Assembly: GCA_016235665.1 (NCBI GenBank) | Contig: JACRJI010000001.1 | Span: 62,001-126,000 of the forward strand | Length of the DNA: 64,000 nucleotides | Origin: a candidate division TA06 bacterium | GTDB lineage: Bacteria; Edwardsbacteria; AC1; EtOH8 | Reading direction: 5' to 3' | In this document: positions 14,990 through 23,819 of the stretch, one piece after another | How positions within the stretch are numbered: position 1 is the stretch's first letter | How the letters are laid out: each line of letters starts with the position of its first letter | Notes under the pieces: model-generated | Database searches by the model: none | The model's input: the letters and a program-made list of their open reading frames with translations, nothing else | What the model was told of the DNA's origin: nothing | Made by a program: the position numbers and the translations under genes

Positions 14990-17152
14990 TCATGCCTGTT
15001 TATTCTGTTCTTGCTCTTTTATTTTCTTCAGGACTCCGGCCAGGGCCGGCTGGGCGGCCTGAGCCAGTTCGGCATCCTTATCCTTGGCTATCTTCATCAA
15101 TACCGAGGCCGCTGTCTTGGTGCCCAACGTTCCCAGAGATGTTATGATTTGTTTTTTTATGTCCGGCGGTTCACCCCGGCCCAGCAGGTCCTTTTTGTAA
15201 TACAGCTCGGTCAGTGCGTCCACCGAGGCCTCGGTGCCGGCCTTGCCGGCGAATTCGATGGCTTGTTTTTTCACATCAAGATCCTTGTCACCCATGGCCC
15301 TGATCAGCCAGGCTTCGGAATTCTGACCGCCCAATTTATAAAGTGCCTTAAGGGCTTCCAGCCTGATCCGGGCATCCTTGTCCTCCAGCACAGCCCCCAG
15401 CGGGCTCAGGGAGTTCTCTCCGCCCATCAGCGAAAGCAGCACGCACATATTCCGCCGCACAAACCAGCGGTCGTCCGAAAGGGCCTTGATGGCCATGTCC
15501 TCGACCCCGGCCCCGATCTTGTTGAGGACATACATGCACTTGAAACGCATATTGCTGTCCTCGCTCTCCTTAACCGTCTCCAGCAGGTAGGGCAGGGCCT
15601 TGTCCTTGATTTGGGCCAGGGCTTCGGCCGCCGGTTCCAGGATCGGATCTTTTAACAGGCCCAGGATCAGGGAACGGATGGCGGACTCGTCGCCGATCAG
15701 GCTCAGCACCTTGATCATGTCCTTGGCCACCGGTTTGTCGGCCATCAAAAGCATGATGTCCGAGATGTCCTTGCTGATGCGGGTGACCAGGGCCAGTCGC
15801 TGTTTGTTCCTAAGGTCTTCTGCAATCTGCTGGATCATGTCTATGCCCTGGCGATATATCCGCTCGTCACTTTCCTGGCGTAGTCTCAGGGTGATGCTGT
15901 CTATCACCAGCTCAGCCAGGTCGAAGCGCTCGATGGTCAGCAGATCGTCATTCAGCAGCAGCAGCTGGGAAAGGGCTGTTTCCCGGACGCCGGGGCCGGA
16001 GTCGGCCAGCAGCCTCAAAAAGCCCTCCAGGGCCGGCTTGCAGTTCTCATCGCGCCTGATGATCCAACGCAGGGCCTTGATCTCGGCCTCCGAGGTCATC
16101 TCGGCTGCCGGGCGTTCTTTCAGGCCGGACAAGTATCTTTCCAGCACCGGCTGGGTGGATGTAATTTGCCCGAAGACAAAGGCGCAATCCTCGTCGTTCA
16201 ACCCGTAATATTGCAGCTTGGGCTGAACCAAAGGATACAGGGACTGCTTGCGGGTGTTGTCAGCCGGAATCGAGGCCACCATCCCCCGCAGCTTTTCCGC
16301 CAGCACCACCGTGTCGTTCTTAGTCTCCAGGGCCAGCACCTCGGCCTTGTTGATTATCATCTTGGCCAGGTCCTCGTTGGAATACTTGGTCAGCAGTTCC
16401 CGCACCACATCGGACCATTCGGGATTGTCCAGCTTTACCTGGGCCACCATCTGGCTGCTGCGCTGGTCTAGGCCGTTGATGACGCCTGCCATCATTGCGG
16501 CGTATTCTCCACCGCCCTGGGACTTGGCCAGCATCTCCAGCCGGTCCAGGTCGCTCACCAGCTTTTGCTGGCCCTGCTCGGTATCGGCCAGGGCCAGAGC
16601 GCCTTTGATCAGCATCTCGGTCACCATCGAGGGATCGCTCTTGAGCATGGCCACCACCTGGTCGGGCAGCAGGTTCTCCACCGAGGCCCCTGCTATGGAA
16701 CCGCTGCCGCCGCCCTGGCCGCCGTATGATATTCCCGAAGCCACTATGTTGGTGATGCCCTTTAGGGCCAGGGCCGCCGCTAGTCCCCCCTTGGCTTTGA
16801 CCTGCTCCACGTCCATGGCCATGGTCTCAAAGAATACCTGAATCTGGTCGCGGTCTATACCCTGCTTGAAGGTCAGCTGGCCCACGCTGCGCTTCCCTAG
16901 TTCGGAAATAAAATTGGCGAACACTTCCTTGCGGGAGTCTGGCACCGGTTTATCGTTCATCAACAAAATGTTGCCGGCCAGGCTGAAACTCAGGAAGCTT
17001 TCGGTCCCCATCGCTTCCTTGATCAGCATCAGGCTGGCTTCAAACAGCTTTTGGGATGTCGGGTGGCTGGACGGATACATCTTCAGGTTACGCAGGGCCC
17101 CTGTCAACTGCCCCACCAGCCGGGTCATCAGCATCGGTGATATGTTAGCCAT
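14990..17152 (-). CDS. Large HEAT-repeat protein with conserved N-terminal domain
   Basis: The 720-residue product has no signal peptide. Residues 1-170 (LVGQLTGALRNLKMYPSSHP, SFSLAGNILLMNDKPVP, LGKRSVGQLTFKQGID) look like the N-terminal domain of HEAT-repeat proteins linked to c-di-GMP or HD-GYP signalling in deltaproteobacteria and related groups. From about 350 to 710 there are repeated HEAT/PBS-lyase-like helical pairs, for example ALSDDRWFVRRNMCVLLSLM, VLEDKDARIRLEALKALYKL and AMGDKDLDVKKQAIEFAGKA. The C-terminus is a charged KKIKEQEQ helix. HEAT arrays bind partners; no enzyme site is seen. It directly precedes guaA (4 bp gap), though a functional link is not evident. Confidence 0.75.
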   Translation of the reverse strand: MANISPMLMTRLVGQLTGALRNLKMYPSSHPTSQKLFEASLMLIKEAMGTESFLSFSLAGNILLMNDKPVPDSRKEVFANFISELGKRSVGQLTFKQGIDRDQIQVFFETMAMDVEQVKAKGGLAAALALKGITNIVASGISYGGQGGGSGSIAGASVENLLPDQVVAMLKSDPSMVTEMLIKGALALADTEQGQQKLVSDLDRLEMLAKSQGGGEYAAMMAGVINGLDQRSSQMVAQVKLDNPEWSDVVRELLTKYSNEDLAKMIINKAEVLALETKNDTVVLAEKLRGMVASIPADNTRKQSLYPLVQPKLQYYGLNDEDCAFVFGQITSTQPVLERYLSGLKERPAAEMTSEAEIKALRWIIRRDENCKPALEGFLRLLADSGPGVRETALSQLLLLNDDLLTIERFDLAELVIDSITLRLRQESDERIYRQGIDMIQQIAEDLRNKQRLALVTRISKDISDIMLLMADKPVAKDMIKVLSLIGDESAIRSLILGLLKDPILEPAAEALAQIKDKALPYLLETVKESEDSNMRFKCMYVLNKIGAGVEDMAIKALSDDRWFVRRNMCVLLSLMGGENSLSPLGAVLEDKDARIRLEALKALYKLGGQNSEAWLIRAMGDKDLDVKKQAIEFAGKAGTEASVDALTELYYKKDLLGRGEPPDIKKQIITSLGTLGTKTAASVLMKIAKDKDAELAQAAQPALAGVLKKIKEQEQNKQA

Positions 17153-17240
17153 GATTTTATCTCTATCCCTTTTTAATAATGAACCCAGAAAATCAAGGAA
17201 ACATTACAAATCTATGGCGAGCCGGAAATATTCATGGTTT

Positions 17241-17280
17241 CATGCCTGCCCGCCGTAACTAAAGCGAAGGCAGGATTTCC
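17241..17280. repeat. Degenerate REP-like repeat near purH
   Basis: CATGCCTGCCCGCCGTAACT followed by AAAGCGAAGGCAGGATTTCC resembles the palindromes near the GIY-YIG gene: CCTGCC and GGCAGG can pair around an unpaired middle. It sits just after the 3' end of purH. Confidence 0.4.
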
Positions 17281-17292
17281 TTATAGAAAAAC

Positions 17293-18861
17293 CTAGTGTT
17301 TGAAATGCCGGATGCCCGTAAGCACCATGGACAGCTTGAGCTCCGAGGCCCTGGCGGCCACGTCGCCGTCCTTGACCGAGCCTCCGGGCTGGATGATGGC
17401 GGTGATGCCGCCGGCTGCGGCCTCTTCGATGTTGTCGGCAAAGGGGAAGAACCCGTCCGAGGCCAGTGCCGCTCCCTTGGCCCTGCCACCGGCTTGCTGC
17501 AGGGCCAGCCGCACCGAGGCCAGCCGGTTGGGCTGCCCGGCCCCCATGCCTATCAGCTGTTTGTCCCTGGCGATGACGATGGCGTTGGACTTGACGTGCT
17601 TGACTATTTTGAATGCAAAGATAAGGTCTTCCATCTGGGCCGCTGTTGGCTTGTTGGCTGTGGCCTGCGATAACTTGGATTCATCAAAAGTCGCGGCATC
17701 GGGAGCTTGGGCCAGCGCCCCACCCCAGGCCGAGCGCAGCAGATATTGGTTTTCGGGCTTTTTTGTTATCCTGACCAGCCGGACGTTCGGCCCCCAACCC
17801 TTGCGGTTGGCAAAGATCTCTTTGACCCCCGGCAGGAAATCCGGGGCGGCTATTACCTCGTAAAAACTGTTGGGGCCGGTGATCTCTTCGGCGGCTTCTA
17901 CATCCAGCGGACGGTTGACCGCGATGATCCCCCCGAAGCGGGAGATGGGCGCCGGGGGCAGTTCCCCGTCCCGGGCCAGCAAGTAGGCGGCTTTCAGTTC
18001 CTTGGCGCAGGCGCATCCGCAGGGATTGGTGTGCTTTATGATCACACAGCAGGGTTCGGAGAATTCGGATACCAGTTCCCACGATGCCCCCATGTCCAGG
18101 ATGTTGTTGTAGGATATCTCCTTGCCGTGGATCTGCTCAAAGGCAGGCTCAGCCCCGGCCGGCAGATAGAACCCGGCCGGCTGGTGGGGATTCTCGCCGT
18201 AGCGCAGGGGCAGGGATTTTTTCAGGTTGAGAGAAATATTTTGCGGCAATTCCTGTAGGGGCGATTCATGAATCGTCCCAGATTTAAGAAAATAACCGTT
18301 GATGGCCGCATCGTAACCCGCGGTCAGGGCAAAGGCCTTTTGGGCCAGCTCCCGTTTAGTTTCGTAAGAGACCTGCCCGGATTTTTCCAGTTCTGAGATT
18401 ATGGTCTGGTACTGGTCCGGCGAAGTGACCACAGCCACGTCGTGGTGGTTCTTGGCCGCGGCCCTGATCAGCGAGGGTCCACCGATGTCTATGTTCTCGA
18501 TGGCCTCCTCGTCGGTGACGTTAGGCTTGGCCACGGTGGCCTCGAAAGGATAGAGGTTGACGCAGACGATATCCACCGGCAGGATGTCGTGTTCCTTGCG
18601 CTTGGCCAGGTGTTCCGGGACGTCCCGGCGGACCAGGATCCCGGCGTGGATCCGGGGATGGAGGGTCTTGACCCGGCCGTCCAGCATCTCGGGAAATTTG
18701 GTGACGTCGGAGACGTCGGTAACGGTCAGGCCCTGTTCACGGAGGTACTTGGCGGTGCCGCCGCTGGAGACTATCTCGTACCCGGCCTGGGAGAGGCCCT
18801 TGGCAAATTCAGTGATGCCGGTCTTGTCGAAGACACTGATGATGGCTCGGTTGTTGCTCAT
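17293..18861 (-). CDS. purH: Bifunctional AICAR transformylase / IMP cyclohydrolase
   Basis: PurH performs the last two steps of IMP synthesis. The 522-residue product has the N-terminal MGS-like cyclohydrolase domain (SVFDKTGITEFAKGL, SSGGTAKYL, DGRVKTLHPRIHAGIL) and the C-terminal transformylase domain (RYGENPHQPAGFYLP, VIIKHTNPCGCA with the catalytic KH, SDGFFPFADNI, IQPGGSVKDGD). It ends in IRHFKH as usual. Residues 194-203, in the linker before LRYGENPHQ, are encoded by a palindromic repeat (18254-18280) seen elsewhere between genes, so the linker is a few residues longer than normal. Confidence 0.97.
   Translation of the reverse strand: MSNNRAIISVFDKTGITEFAKGLSQAGYEIVSSGGTAKYLREQGLTVTDVSDVTKFPEMLDGRVKTLHPRIHAGILVRRDVPEHLAKRKEHDILPVDIVCVNLYPFEATVAKPNVTDEEAIENIDIGGPSLIRAAAKNHHDVAVVTSPDQYQTIISELEKSGQVSYETKRELAQKAFALTAGYDAAINGYFLKSGTIHESPLQELPQNISLNLKKSLPLRYGENPHQPAGFYLPAGAEPAFEQIHGKEISYNNILDMGASWELVSEFSEPCCVIIKHTNPCGCACAKELKAAYLLARDGELPPAPISRFGGIIAVNRPLDVEAAEEITGPNSFYEVIAAPDFLPGVKEIFANRKGWGPNVRLVRITKKPENQYLLRSAWGGALAQAPDAATFDESKLSQATANKPTAAQMEDLIFAFKIVKHVKSNAIVIARDKQLIGMGAGQPNRLASVRLALQQAGGRAKGAALASDGFFPFADNIEEAAAGGITAIIQPGGSVKDGDVAARASELKLSMVLTGIRHFKH
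18254..18280. repeat. Palindromic repeat read in frame within purH
   Basis: The plus strand reads TGTAGGGGCGATTCATGAAT followed by CGTCCCA. The GGGGCGATTCATGAATCG(T)CCC core is a close relative of the intergenic palindromes at 52485-52549 and 55534-55599. It encodes TIHESPL of PurH. Confidence 0.75.
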
Positions 18862-18884
18862 TAGTTTTTCAGATTTTTTATCTT

Positions 18885-19370
18885 TTATTTTTTGTTTTTC
18901 AGTTTTCCGGCCAGCTCCGCCGTTCTCTTGCCCAGCTCCATTCCGAACTTGATCGCCTTGGCATCCGGCAGGTCCACGCAGGCCGCCCCGAAGTGCTTCT
19001 CGCTGGCCCGGCCCTGTACCACCATCCCGTGGATCAGCATTGCCGTGAGAATGGAGATCAGCGTGGTCTCGGCCCCGGTGGCGGTGCTGCCGGCGGTGGT
19101 GAAGGCCGCCCCGGCCTTGCCTTCCAGCTTCCCGTGGATCTTGAATGTCGAATCCATCAGCCTTTTCAGCTTGGCCGTCATTAGCCCGTAGTAGGCGGGC
19201 GAGCCGATGATGATCCCGTCGGCGGCCAGCATGTCAGCTAACTTGACCTGGTCCGCTTTCTTGACCGTGACCGCTGTTCCTTTTACCAGCCTGGCGCCAT
19301 CGGCCACGGCCTGGGCCAGCTTCCCGGTGTTGCCGGTGTAGGAGTCGTAGATTATGAGGATATTTGTCAT
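18885..19370 (-). CDS. Flavodoxin / WrbA-like FMN protein
   Basis: The 161-residue product has a flavodoxin fold. The FMN phosphate loop is YDSYTGNTGKLAQAV at residues 8-22, the second FMN loop is IIIGSPAYYGLMTAKLKRLMD, and a third is AAFTTAGSTATGAETTLIS, which is longer than in simple flavodoxins and resembles WrbA/NAD(P)H:quinone oxidoreductases. It could carry electrons or reduce quinones. It lies 23 bp upstream of purH in the same direction. The very short size without the usual C-terminal helix of WrbA leaves the exact class open. Confidence 0.85.
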   Translation of the reverse strand: MTNILIIYDSYTGNTGKLAQAVADGARLVKGTAVTVKKADQVKLADMLAADGIIIGSPAYYGLMTAKLKRLMDSTFKIHGKLEGKAGAAFTTAGSTATGAETTLISILTAMLIHGMVVQGRASEKHFGAACVDLPDAKAIKFGMELGKRTAELAGKLKNKK

Positions 19371-19407
19371 AAAAGGATAAAAAATCTGCGTAATCTGCGG
19401 ATAGTGC

Positions 19408-20643
19408 CTATTTCTGTTTCCTGATGACCTTGCCCTCGGCCATCACCAGCCGCGGGAAGGCCCCCAGGTGCAGGGGGTCCCTGTCCCAGACCACCAGGCT
19501 GGCCAGCTTGCCGGTCTCGATGGAACCCAGCTTGTCGTCGATGCCCAGTATCTTGGCGTTCTTCAAGGTGATCATCCCCACGGCCTCCTCCTCCTTCATC
19601 CCCTGGATCAAAAAGTACTTCAGGCTGTCGCGCAGGGCCGGGGTCATGATCACCGGATGGTCGGTCATCAGGCCGTAAAAGGCCTTCGATCTCATCAGCA
19701 GTTCGGCGTTGCGGTAGTGCTCGTTGCGCAGTTCCACTTTGTAGGGCAGGCTGCCCAACGGCCCGTAGACGATGGGGATGTTGTTGTCCGCCAGCTGGTC
19801 GAAGATCTCCTTGTGGTGGACGTCGCCCAGGTGGTCGGCGGTCACCGTCAGCTTGTATTTCTTCACCAGTTCGATCAGGTACAGCACGTCGTCCTCTTTG
19901 TGGACGTGGACCTTGGCGGTCTTCTTGTCCAGCAGCAGCTCCAGCAGGGCCTTCTCCTCGGTGTCGAACTCCAGCACGAATTCCTGCTCTATCATCTGCT
20001 TCTGTTCCTCGATGTCCCTGGAACTCAGCTTGCTGTCCTTGTCCCGCACCTTCTGGTCCAGCTCCTTCAGCTTGCGCTGCCGGGCCAGGTCGCCCTTCTG
20101 CTTCTTGGCCAGCACCAGGTCGAACTTCTTCTCCAGCATGCTGTAGATGCCCATCCGGGTGTTGGGACGCAGCCCTTTCCACTCCCCGGTGGAGCGGGGG
20201 TTGTAGCCCAGGGCCATCTTGAATCCGTATTCTTTCAGCAGGGCCTGGCCCCGGTTGGCGGCGAAGTTCTTGATGACCATGGCCCGGCCGCCCACCAGGT
20301 TGCCGGACCCCGGCACGATGCAGCTGTAAAGCACCCCAAAGTCCACCGCCTCGGCAAAGGCCGGGTCATCGAAGTAGACGCTGTCCAGCGGGTCGTTGTT
20401 GGCCAAAAACTGGTCCAGGATGTCGTTGGACTCGCCCTCATCGCCGGGCTCGCCGGCCCGGTGCATGCCCAGGTGCGAGTGGGCGTCTATGAAGGCCGGG
20501 GTGACCACGCCCTCGGCGTCGGCCTTGGCTTTTTTGGTGGAGAGCTCGGTGACCTTGTCGCCTTCAACCGCCAGGTAGACGTTGTTGCGCTTGTGCAGCC
20601 CGTCGTACAGCGTGGTGGCGTGGATGATGATCGGCTTGGCCAT
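19408..20643 (-). CDS. Amidohydrolase-family protein with coiled-coil insertion
   Basis: The 411-residue product has the amidohydrolase barrel: metal-binding HSH in PAFIDAHSHLGMHR (residues about 55-58), GSGNLVGGRAMVIKN, later metal His in VTADHLGDVHHKE, and Asp in LMTDHPVIMTPALR. The C-terminus (LGIDDKLGSIETGKLASLVV) forms the usual small beta domain. It resembles imidazolonepropionase-like amidohydrolases of unknown substrate. Residues about 165-230 are a highly charged Lys/Glu/Gln-rich helix (LARQRKLKELDQKVRDKDSK and on) that interrupts the barrel and is longer than usual. No pathway partner is apparent next to it. Confidence 0.8.
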   Translation of the reverse strand: MAKPIIIHATTLYDGLHKRNNVYLAVEGDKVTELSTKKAKADAEGVVTPAFIDAHSHLGMHRAGEPGDEGESNDILDQFLANNDPLDSVYFDDPAFAEAVDFGVLYSCIVPGSGNLVGGRAMVIKNFAANRGQALLKEYGFKMALGYNPRSTGEWKGLRPNTRMGIYSMLEKKFDLVLAKKQKGDLARQRKLKELDQKVRDKDSKLSSRDIEEQKQMIEQEFVLEFDTEEKALLELLLDKKTAKVHVHKEDDVLYLIELVKKYKLTVTADHLGDVHHKEIFDQLADNNIPIVYGPLGSLPYKVELRNEHYRNAELLMRSKAFYGLMTDHPVIMTPALRDSLKYFLIQGMKEEEAVGMITLKNAKILGIDDKLGSIETGKLASLVVWDRDPLHLGAFPRLVMAEGKVIRKQK

Positions 20644-20714
20644 AGTTCTATCTTTCTGAATATTTTAAGATTATTGCCGCCTCTGTGTCTTAGTGTCTCT
20701 GTGGCGAATAAGAA

Positions 20715-21926
20715 TTAAGCCCCGAACTTGTCCAGCTTCAGCGCATTGGCCAGCATCAGCGGCATGGCCGAGGCCGACGGGAAACAGCCCAGGCTGCCCT
20801 TGGCGCAGTTCTGCTCGCTGAAAGCACTGAACCCCTCGGCCCGGACATAGGGAGAACAAAGCAGGAAGGGATTGGGGTGCCAGCTGTGTCCCTTCAGCCG
20901 GGCCGGGGTGGAGTGGTCCCCGGTGATCACCAGCACATCCGGGTTGAGCTTGGTCACCAGGGGCAGGGCGGCGTCCAGCTCCTCTATCACCTTGACCTTG
21001 GCCGCAAAGTTCCCGTCCTCGCCGTAGCTGTCGGTCTTCTTGATGTGAATGTAGAAGAAATCGAATTTGTCGTAGTTCCGATCCAGGGTCTTGAATTCCT
21101 CCTCGGTGGCCGGCCCGGTCTCCAGCTCGGTCATGCCCACCAGCTTGGCCAGCCCCTTGTACATGGGATAGGCGGCGATGGCCGCTGTCTTGATGCCAAA
21201 GCGGTCGTACATCGAGGGGATGTCGGGGTGCTTGGCGAAACCCCGCAAAAGAACCGTGTTGGCCGGGCTCTCGTTCTTTAAAACTTCGTTGGCCATGGCC
21301 ACGAACTTGTCCACGATCAGCGCGGTGGGCTGGCCCTCGGAACACATGTAGCGGGAACGGTAGGCTTTCAATCCCTCGTGCTGGGGATCGGTGTCTGCCA
21401 GGTCGCCGCAAAGGTTGTTCCCCCGGAACAGCACCACGAAGCGGTGCTCCTTGCCGTGCTTGATGATCACCTCCGCGTTGTCTATCTTTTTTATGGCCGT
21501 CTGCAGTTTGGCGCACAGTTCCATGTTCTTCTCGGTGGGGATCCGCCCGGCCCGGCGGTCGGTGATGATCCCGTCGGAATTGACGGTGGCAAAGTTGGCC
21601 CGGGCCGCCACGTCCCTGGGCGTCATCTCCAGCCCGATGCCCAAAGCCTCCAGCACCCCCCGGCCGATCTGGTATTTAATGGGATCGTAGCCGAACAATG
21701 CCAGGTGGGCCGGGCCCGAGCCTGGTGTTATCCCCAGCGAGACCGGCACGGTCTGCCCCAGGCATGACCTGGCCGCCAGCGCGTCCATGTTTGGAGTGAC
21801 AGCCGTCTCCAGTTCGGTCTTGCCGCCGGCTTCCATCGGCAGTCCGCCCAGGCCGTCGGCCACTATCAGGACTATCTTCTTGTCGTTGGGGACCAGCAGG
21901 GGCTTCAGCAGTTCATCGCTCAGCAT
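20715..21926 (-). CDS. apgM: 2,3-bisphosphoglycerate-independent phosphoglycerate mutase, archaeal type
   Basis: This glycolytic enzyme interconverts 3- and 2-phosphoglycerate. The 403-residue product is of the ApgM type within the alkaline-phosphatase superfamily: LIVADGLGGLP with the first metal Asp, TPNMDALA, the phosphoserine site in TPGSGPAHLALFGYDP, GRGVLEALGIGL, FVLRGNN-type core, FFYIHIKKTD, and the metal-binding VITGDHSTPARLKGHSWHP. A near-perfect ribosome site AAGGAGGT lies five bases before the ATG, hinting at strong expression and at an anti-Shine-Dalgarno of the usual kind. Related phosphonopyruvate decarboxylase-like proteins are the main alternative. Confidence 0.93.
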   Translation of the reverse strand: MLSDELLKPLLVPNDKKIVLIVADGLGGLPMEAGGKTELETAVTPNMDALAARSCLGQTVPVSLGITPGSGPAHLALFGYDPIKYQIGRGVLEALGIGLEMTPRDVAARANFATVNSDGIITDRRAGRIPTEKNMELCAKLQTAIKKIDNAEVIIKHGKEHRFVVLFRGNNLCGDLADTDPQHEGLKAYRSRYMCSEGQPTALIVDKFVAMANEVLKNESPANTVLLRGFAKHPDIPSMYDRFGIKTAAIAAYPMYKGLAKLVGMTELETGPATEEEFKTLDRNYDKFDFFYIHIKKTDSYGEDGNFAAKVKVIEELDAALPLVTKLNPDVLVITGDHSTPARLKGHSWHPNPFLLCSPYVRAEGFSAFSEQNCAKGSLGCFPSASAMPLMLANALKLDKFGA

Positions 21927-21980
21927 AATAACCTCCTTCAGTTAAAATCCGGCTCCTCGGAGAAAACCAACGGGGGACTT

Positions 21981-22077
21981 TGACAGGGTTTACATGATTT
22001 CTTTATTTTAGGTTTGGTCCTGGGAAACAGGATTTTTTATTTTTGTATTGATCCCGGTAAATCATGTTATTCCTGTC
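21981..22077. repeat. Palindromic intergenic element with TGACAGG...CCTGTC ends
   Basis: The element starts TGACAGGGTTTACATGATTT and ends GTAAATCATGTTATTCCTGT followed by C, so the two ends are inverted repeats of about 20 bases around a 55-base middle. A second full copy lies at 62107-62174. Confidence 0.7.
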
Positions 22078-22089
22078 TGTCCAAGCGGG

Positions 22090-22956
22090 TCACTCGCCGT
22101 CTTCGTTCATCCATTTGCGGGTGGCCACGTCGTTGACCCGGTTCTTCATCTTCTCCACCACATCATAAGAGACCTTGATGTTGTACTTGATGGAATCCAG
22201 GTCCTGGTCCCCGTGGGAATCCGAGCCGCCCGAGACCAGCATCCCTTTTTTGTCGGCCAGTTCCAGGTAATGCTTCACTTGGGCCGGGCTGTGCTTGCTA
22301 TGCCAGACTTCCAGCCCGTCCATCCCCTGGACTACGAACTGGTCTATCAGGTCATCCCGGTTCTCTATTCCAGGATGCGCGAAAAAGGCCAGACCCCGCA
22401 CGTAGTGGATCAGCTCGAAAGCGTCCTGGGGCGACATGAAATTCTTGGGAACATAGGCCGGGGCCCCGTTGCCCAGATAGCGGCTGAAGGCCTCGTCAGT
22501 AGACCCCACATAGCCTTCGTCCAGCAGGGCTCTGGCCACGTGGGGCCGGCCCACCGAACCGGAACCTGCGATCTCCAGTACATGCTTGATGTCTATCCGC
22601 ACCCCGGCCACCGCCAGCTTTTCCACGATCTTCTGGGCCCGCTCTATCCGGGCCTGCTTGAAACGCAACACTTCCTTCTGAAAATCCGGATCCAGGTAAT
22701 CTATGAAATAACCCAGGATATGGATCTCGGCTTCATTTATGGAGGTGGATAGCTCAACCCCCGGGATCACCTCTATGCCCAGCTTGGCGCCCAGGGTGGC
22801 GGCCGGACGTATGGATTCCCAGGCATCGTGGTCGGTGACGGCAATGGCCTTAAGCCCGCGCGACGAGGCATGCCGGATCAGGGACTCCGGAGTGAAGGTT
22901 CCGTCGGAAGCAACTGTGTGCAGATGCAGATCAACGTAAGGGTGATTGTTGGTCAT
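22090..22956 (-). CDS. PHP-domain phosphoesterase (TrpH/YciV-like)
   Basis: The 288-residue product has the PHP metal-binding motifs in order: DLHLHTVASDGTFTP (residues 8-22), AVTDHDAW, PGVELSTS, FFAHPGIENRD and GGSDSHGD. A helical insert around residues 95-170 is typical of the TrpH/YciV group, which acts on 3',5'-bisphosphonucleotides or on RNA 5' ends. The start is set at the ATG at 22956 because the family begins just before DLHLH; a longer in-frame reading to 23301 runs antisense-frame through the ATPase gene and is rejected. It lies five bases after the ExeA-like gene. Confidence 0.88.
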   Translation of the reverse strand: MTNNHPYVDLHLHTVASDGTFTPESLIRHASSRGLKAIAVTDHDAWESIRPAATLGAKLGIEVIPGVELSTSINEAEIHILGYFIDYLDPDFQKEVLRFKQARIERAQKIVEKLAVAGVRIDIKHVLEIAGSGSVGRPHVARALLDEGYVGSTDEAFSRYLGNGAPAYVPKNFMSPQDAFELIHYVRGLAFFAHPGIENRDDLIDQFVVQGMDGLEVWHSKHSPAQVKHYLELADKKGMLVSGGSDSHGDQDLDSIKYNIKVSYDVVEKMKNRVNDVATRKWMNEDGE

Positions 22957-22961
22957 ACGGC

Positions 22962-23819
22962 TTAAAAGACAGGGGTCTTGGCTTTGGTGTCGGCGCCGGC
23001 GGCCTCGCTCTTCAGGCCCAGGTCGGCCACCACGGTTTCTATCAGGGTCTCGTCCACCGCCTGGGCTCCGGCCATGGCCGCCTCCAGCAGGGCGTTGTCG
23101 CAGATGGTGTTTATCAGCCTGGGTTTTCCATCGGAGTAAAAGTGGATGAACTCGTAGGCCGAGTCGGTGAACAGCTCCCGGGTGCAGCCCACCACTGAAA
23201 GCCGGTACTGGATGTAGCCCCGGGTGGATTCCGAGGTCAGCGGCTCCAGCTTGTGCTTGACCGCTATCCGCTCCCGCAAGGGCGGGTCCAAAGCCAGGCA
23301 CTGCTCCAGGTCGGGCAGCCCGAACAGCAGGAAGGTTATCAGCATGCTGCCGTTGACCTCCATGTTCAGCAGGCCCCGCATCTCCTCCATGATCTCCTTG
23401 TTCTTGAGCATGTTGGCCTCGTCGATGATCACCACCGCCTTGCGGCCGTCGTTGTAGATCTTCATCAGCTGCTCGTAAAGCTGGCCCACCAGGGCGGCCT
23501 TGGAATCGGCCGGCTTCTCCACCCCCATCTGCAGCGCGATCTTGCTGATCAGCCAGCCCGGGGTGACCTCGGAATGTACGATCACCAGCAGGGCGGTCTC
23601 GTACTGGTCGTCCGGCAGGATCTCCAGCAGGCGGCGGGAGACGGTGGTCTTGCCGGTCCCGATGTCGCCCAGTACCACCGCCAATCCCTTCATCATCTCC
23701 GCCGCATGGTTAAGCTTAAGTATGGCACGGGAATGCTGGGGGCTGTCGTAGTAAAAGCGGTTGTCGGGAGCGTTGGAGAACGGCTGGTCCTTAAGACCGA
23801 ACATTTGCTTGTAGTCCAT
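22962..23819 (-). CDS. ExeA/MshM-like AAA ATPase
   Basis: The 285-residue product starts YKQMFGLKDQPFSNAPDNRF, the usual beginning of ExeA/GspA and MshM ATPases, then Walker A GDIGTGKTT, Walker B KAVVIIDEAN, the sensor region LITFLLFGLPDLEQ, and an arginine-rich LRERIAVKHKLEPL followed by GKPRLINTICDNALLEA. Such ATPases assemble type II secretion or pilus machines; no peptidoglycan-binding domain is attached here. A good AAGGAG site precedes the ATG. It is followed by the PHP gene in one transcript. No other secretion genes are in the window, so the partner is unknown. Confidence 0.88.
   Translation of the reverse strand: MDYKQMFGLKDQPFSNAPDNRFYYDSPQHSRAILKLNHAAEMMKGLAVVLGDIGTGKTTVSRRLLEILPDDQYETALLVIVHSEVTPGWLISKIALQMGVEKPADSKAALVGQLYEQLMKIYNDGRKAVVIIDEANMLKNKEIMEEMRGLLNMEVNGSMLITFLLFGLPDLEQCLALDPPLRERIAVKHKLEPLTSESTRGYIQYRLSVVGCTRELFTDSAYEFIHFYSDGKPRLINTICDNALLEAAMAGAQAVDETLIETVVADLGLKSEAAGADTKAKTPVF

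Noticed and set aside
19468-20718. Plus-strand open frame of 416 codons over the amidohydrolase gene
   Set aside because: Composition (Val/Gln/His/Leu) and exact antisense placement to a good enzyme gene show it is a shadow.
22957-23301. N-terminal extension of the PHP protein
   Set aside because: It runs through the ExeA-like ATPase gene in another frame, is Arg/Gly-rich and has no homology; the ATG at 22956 fits the family start.
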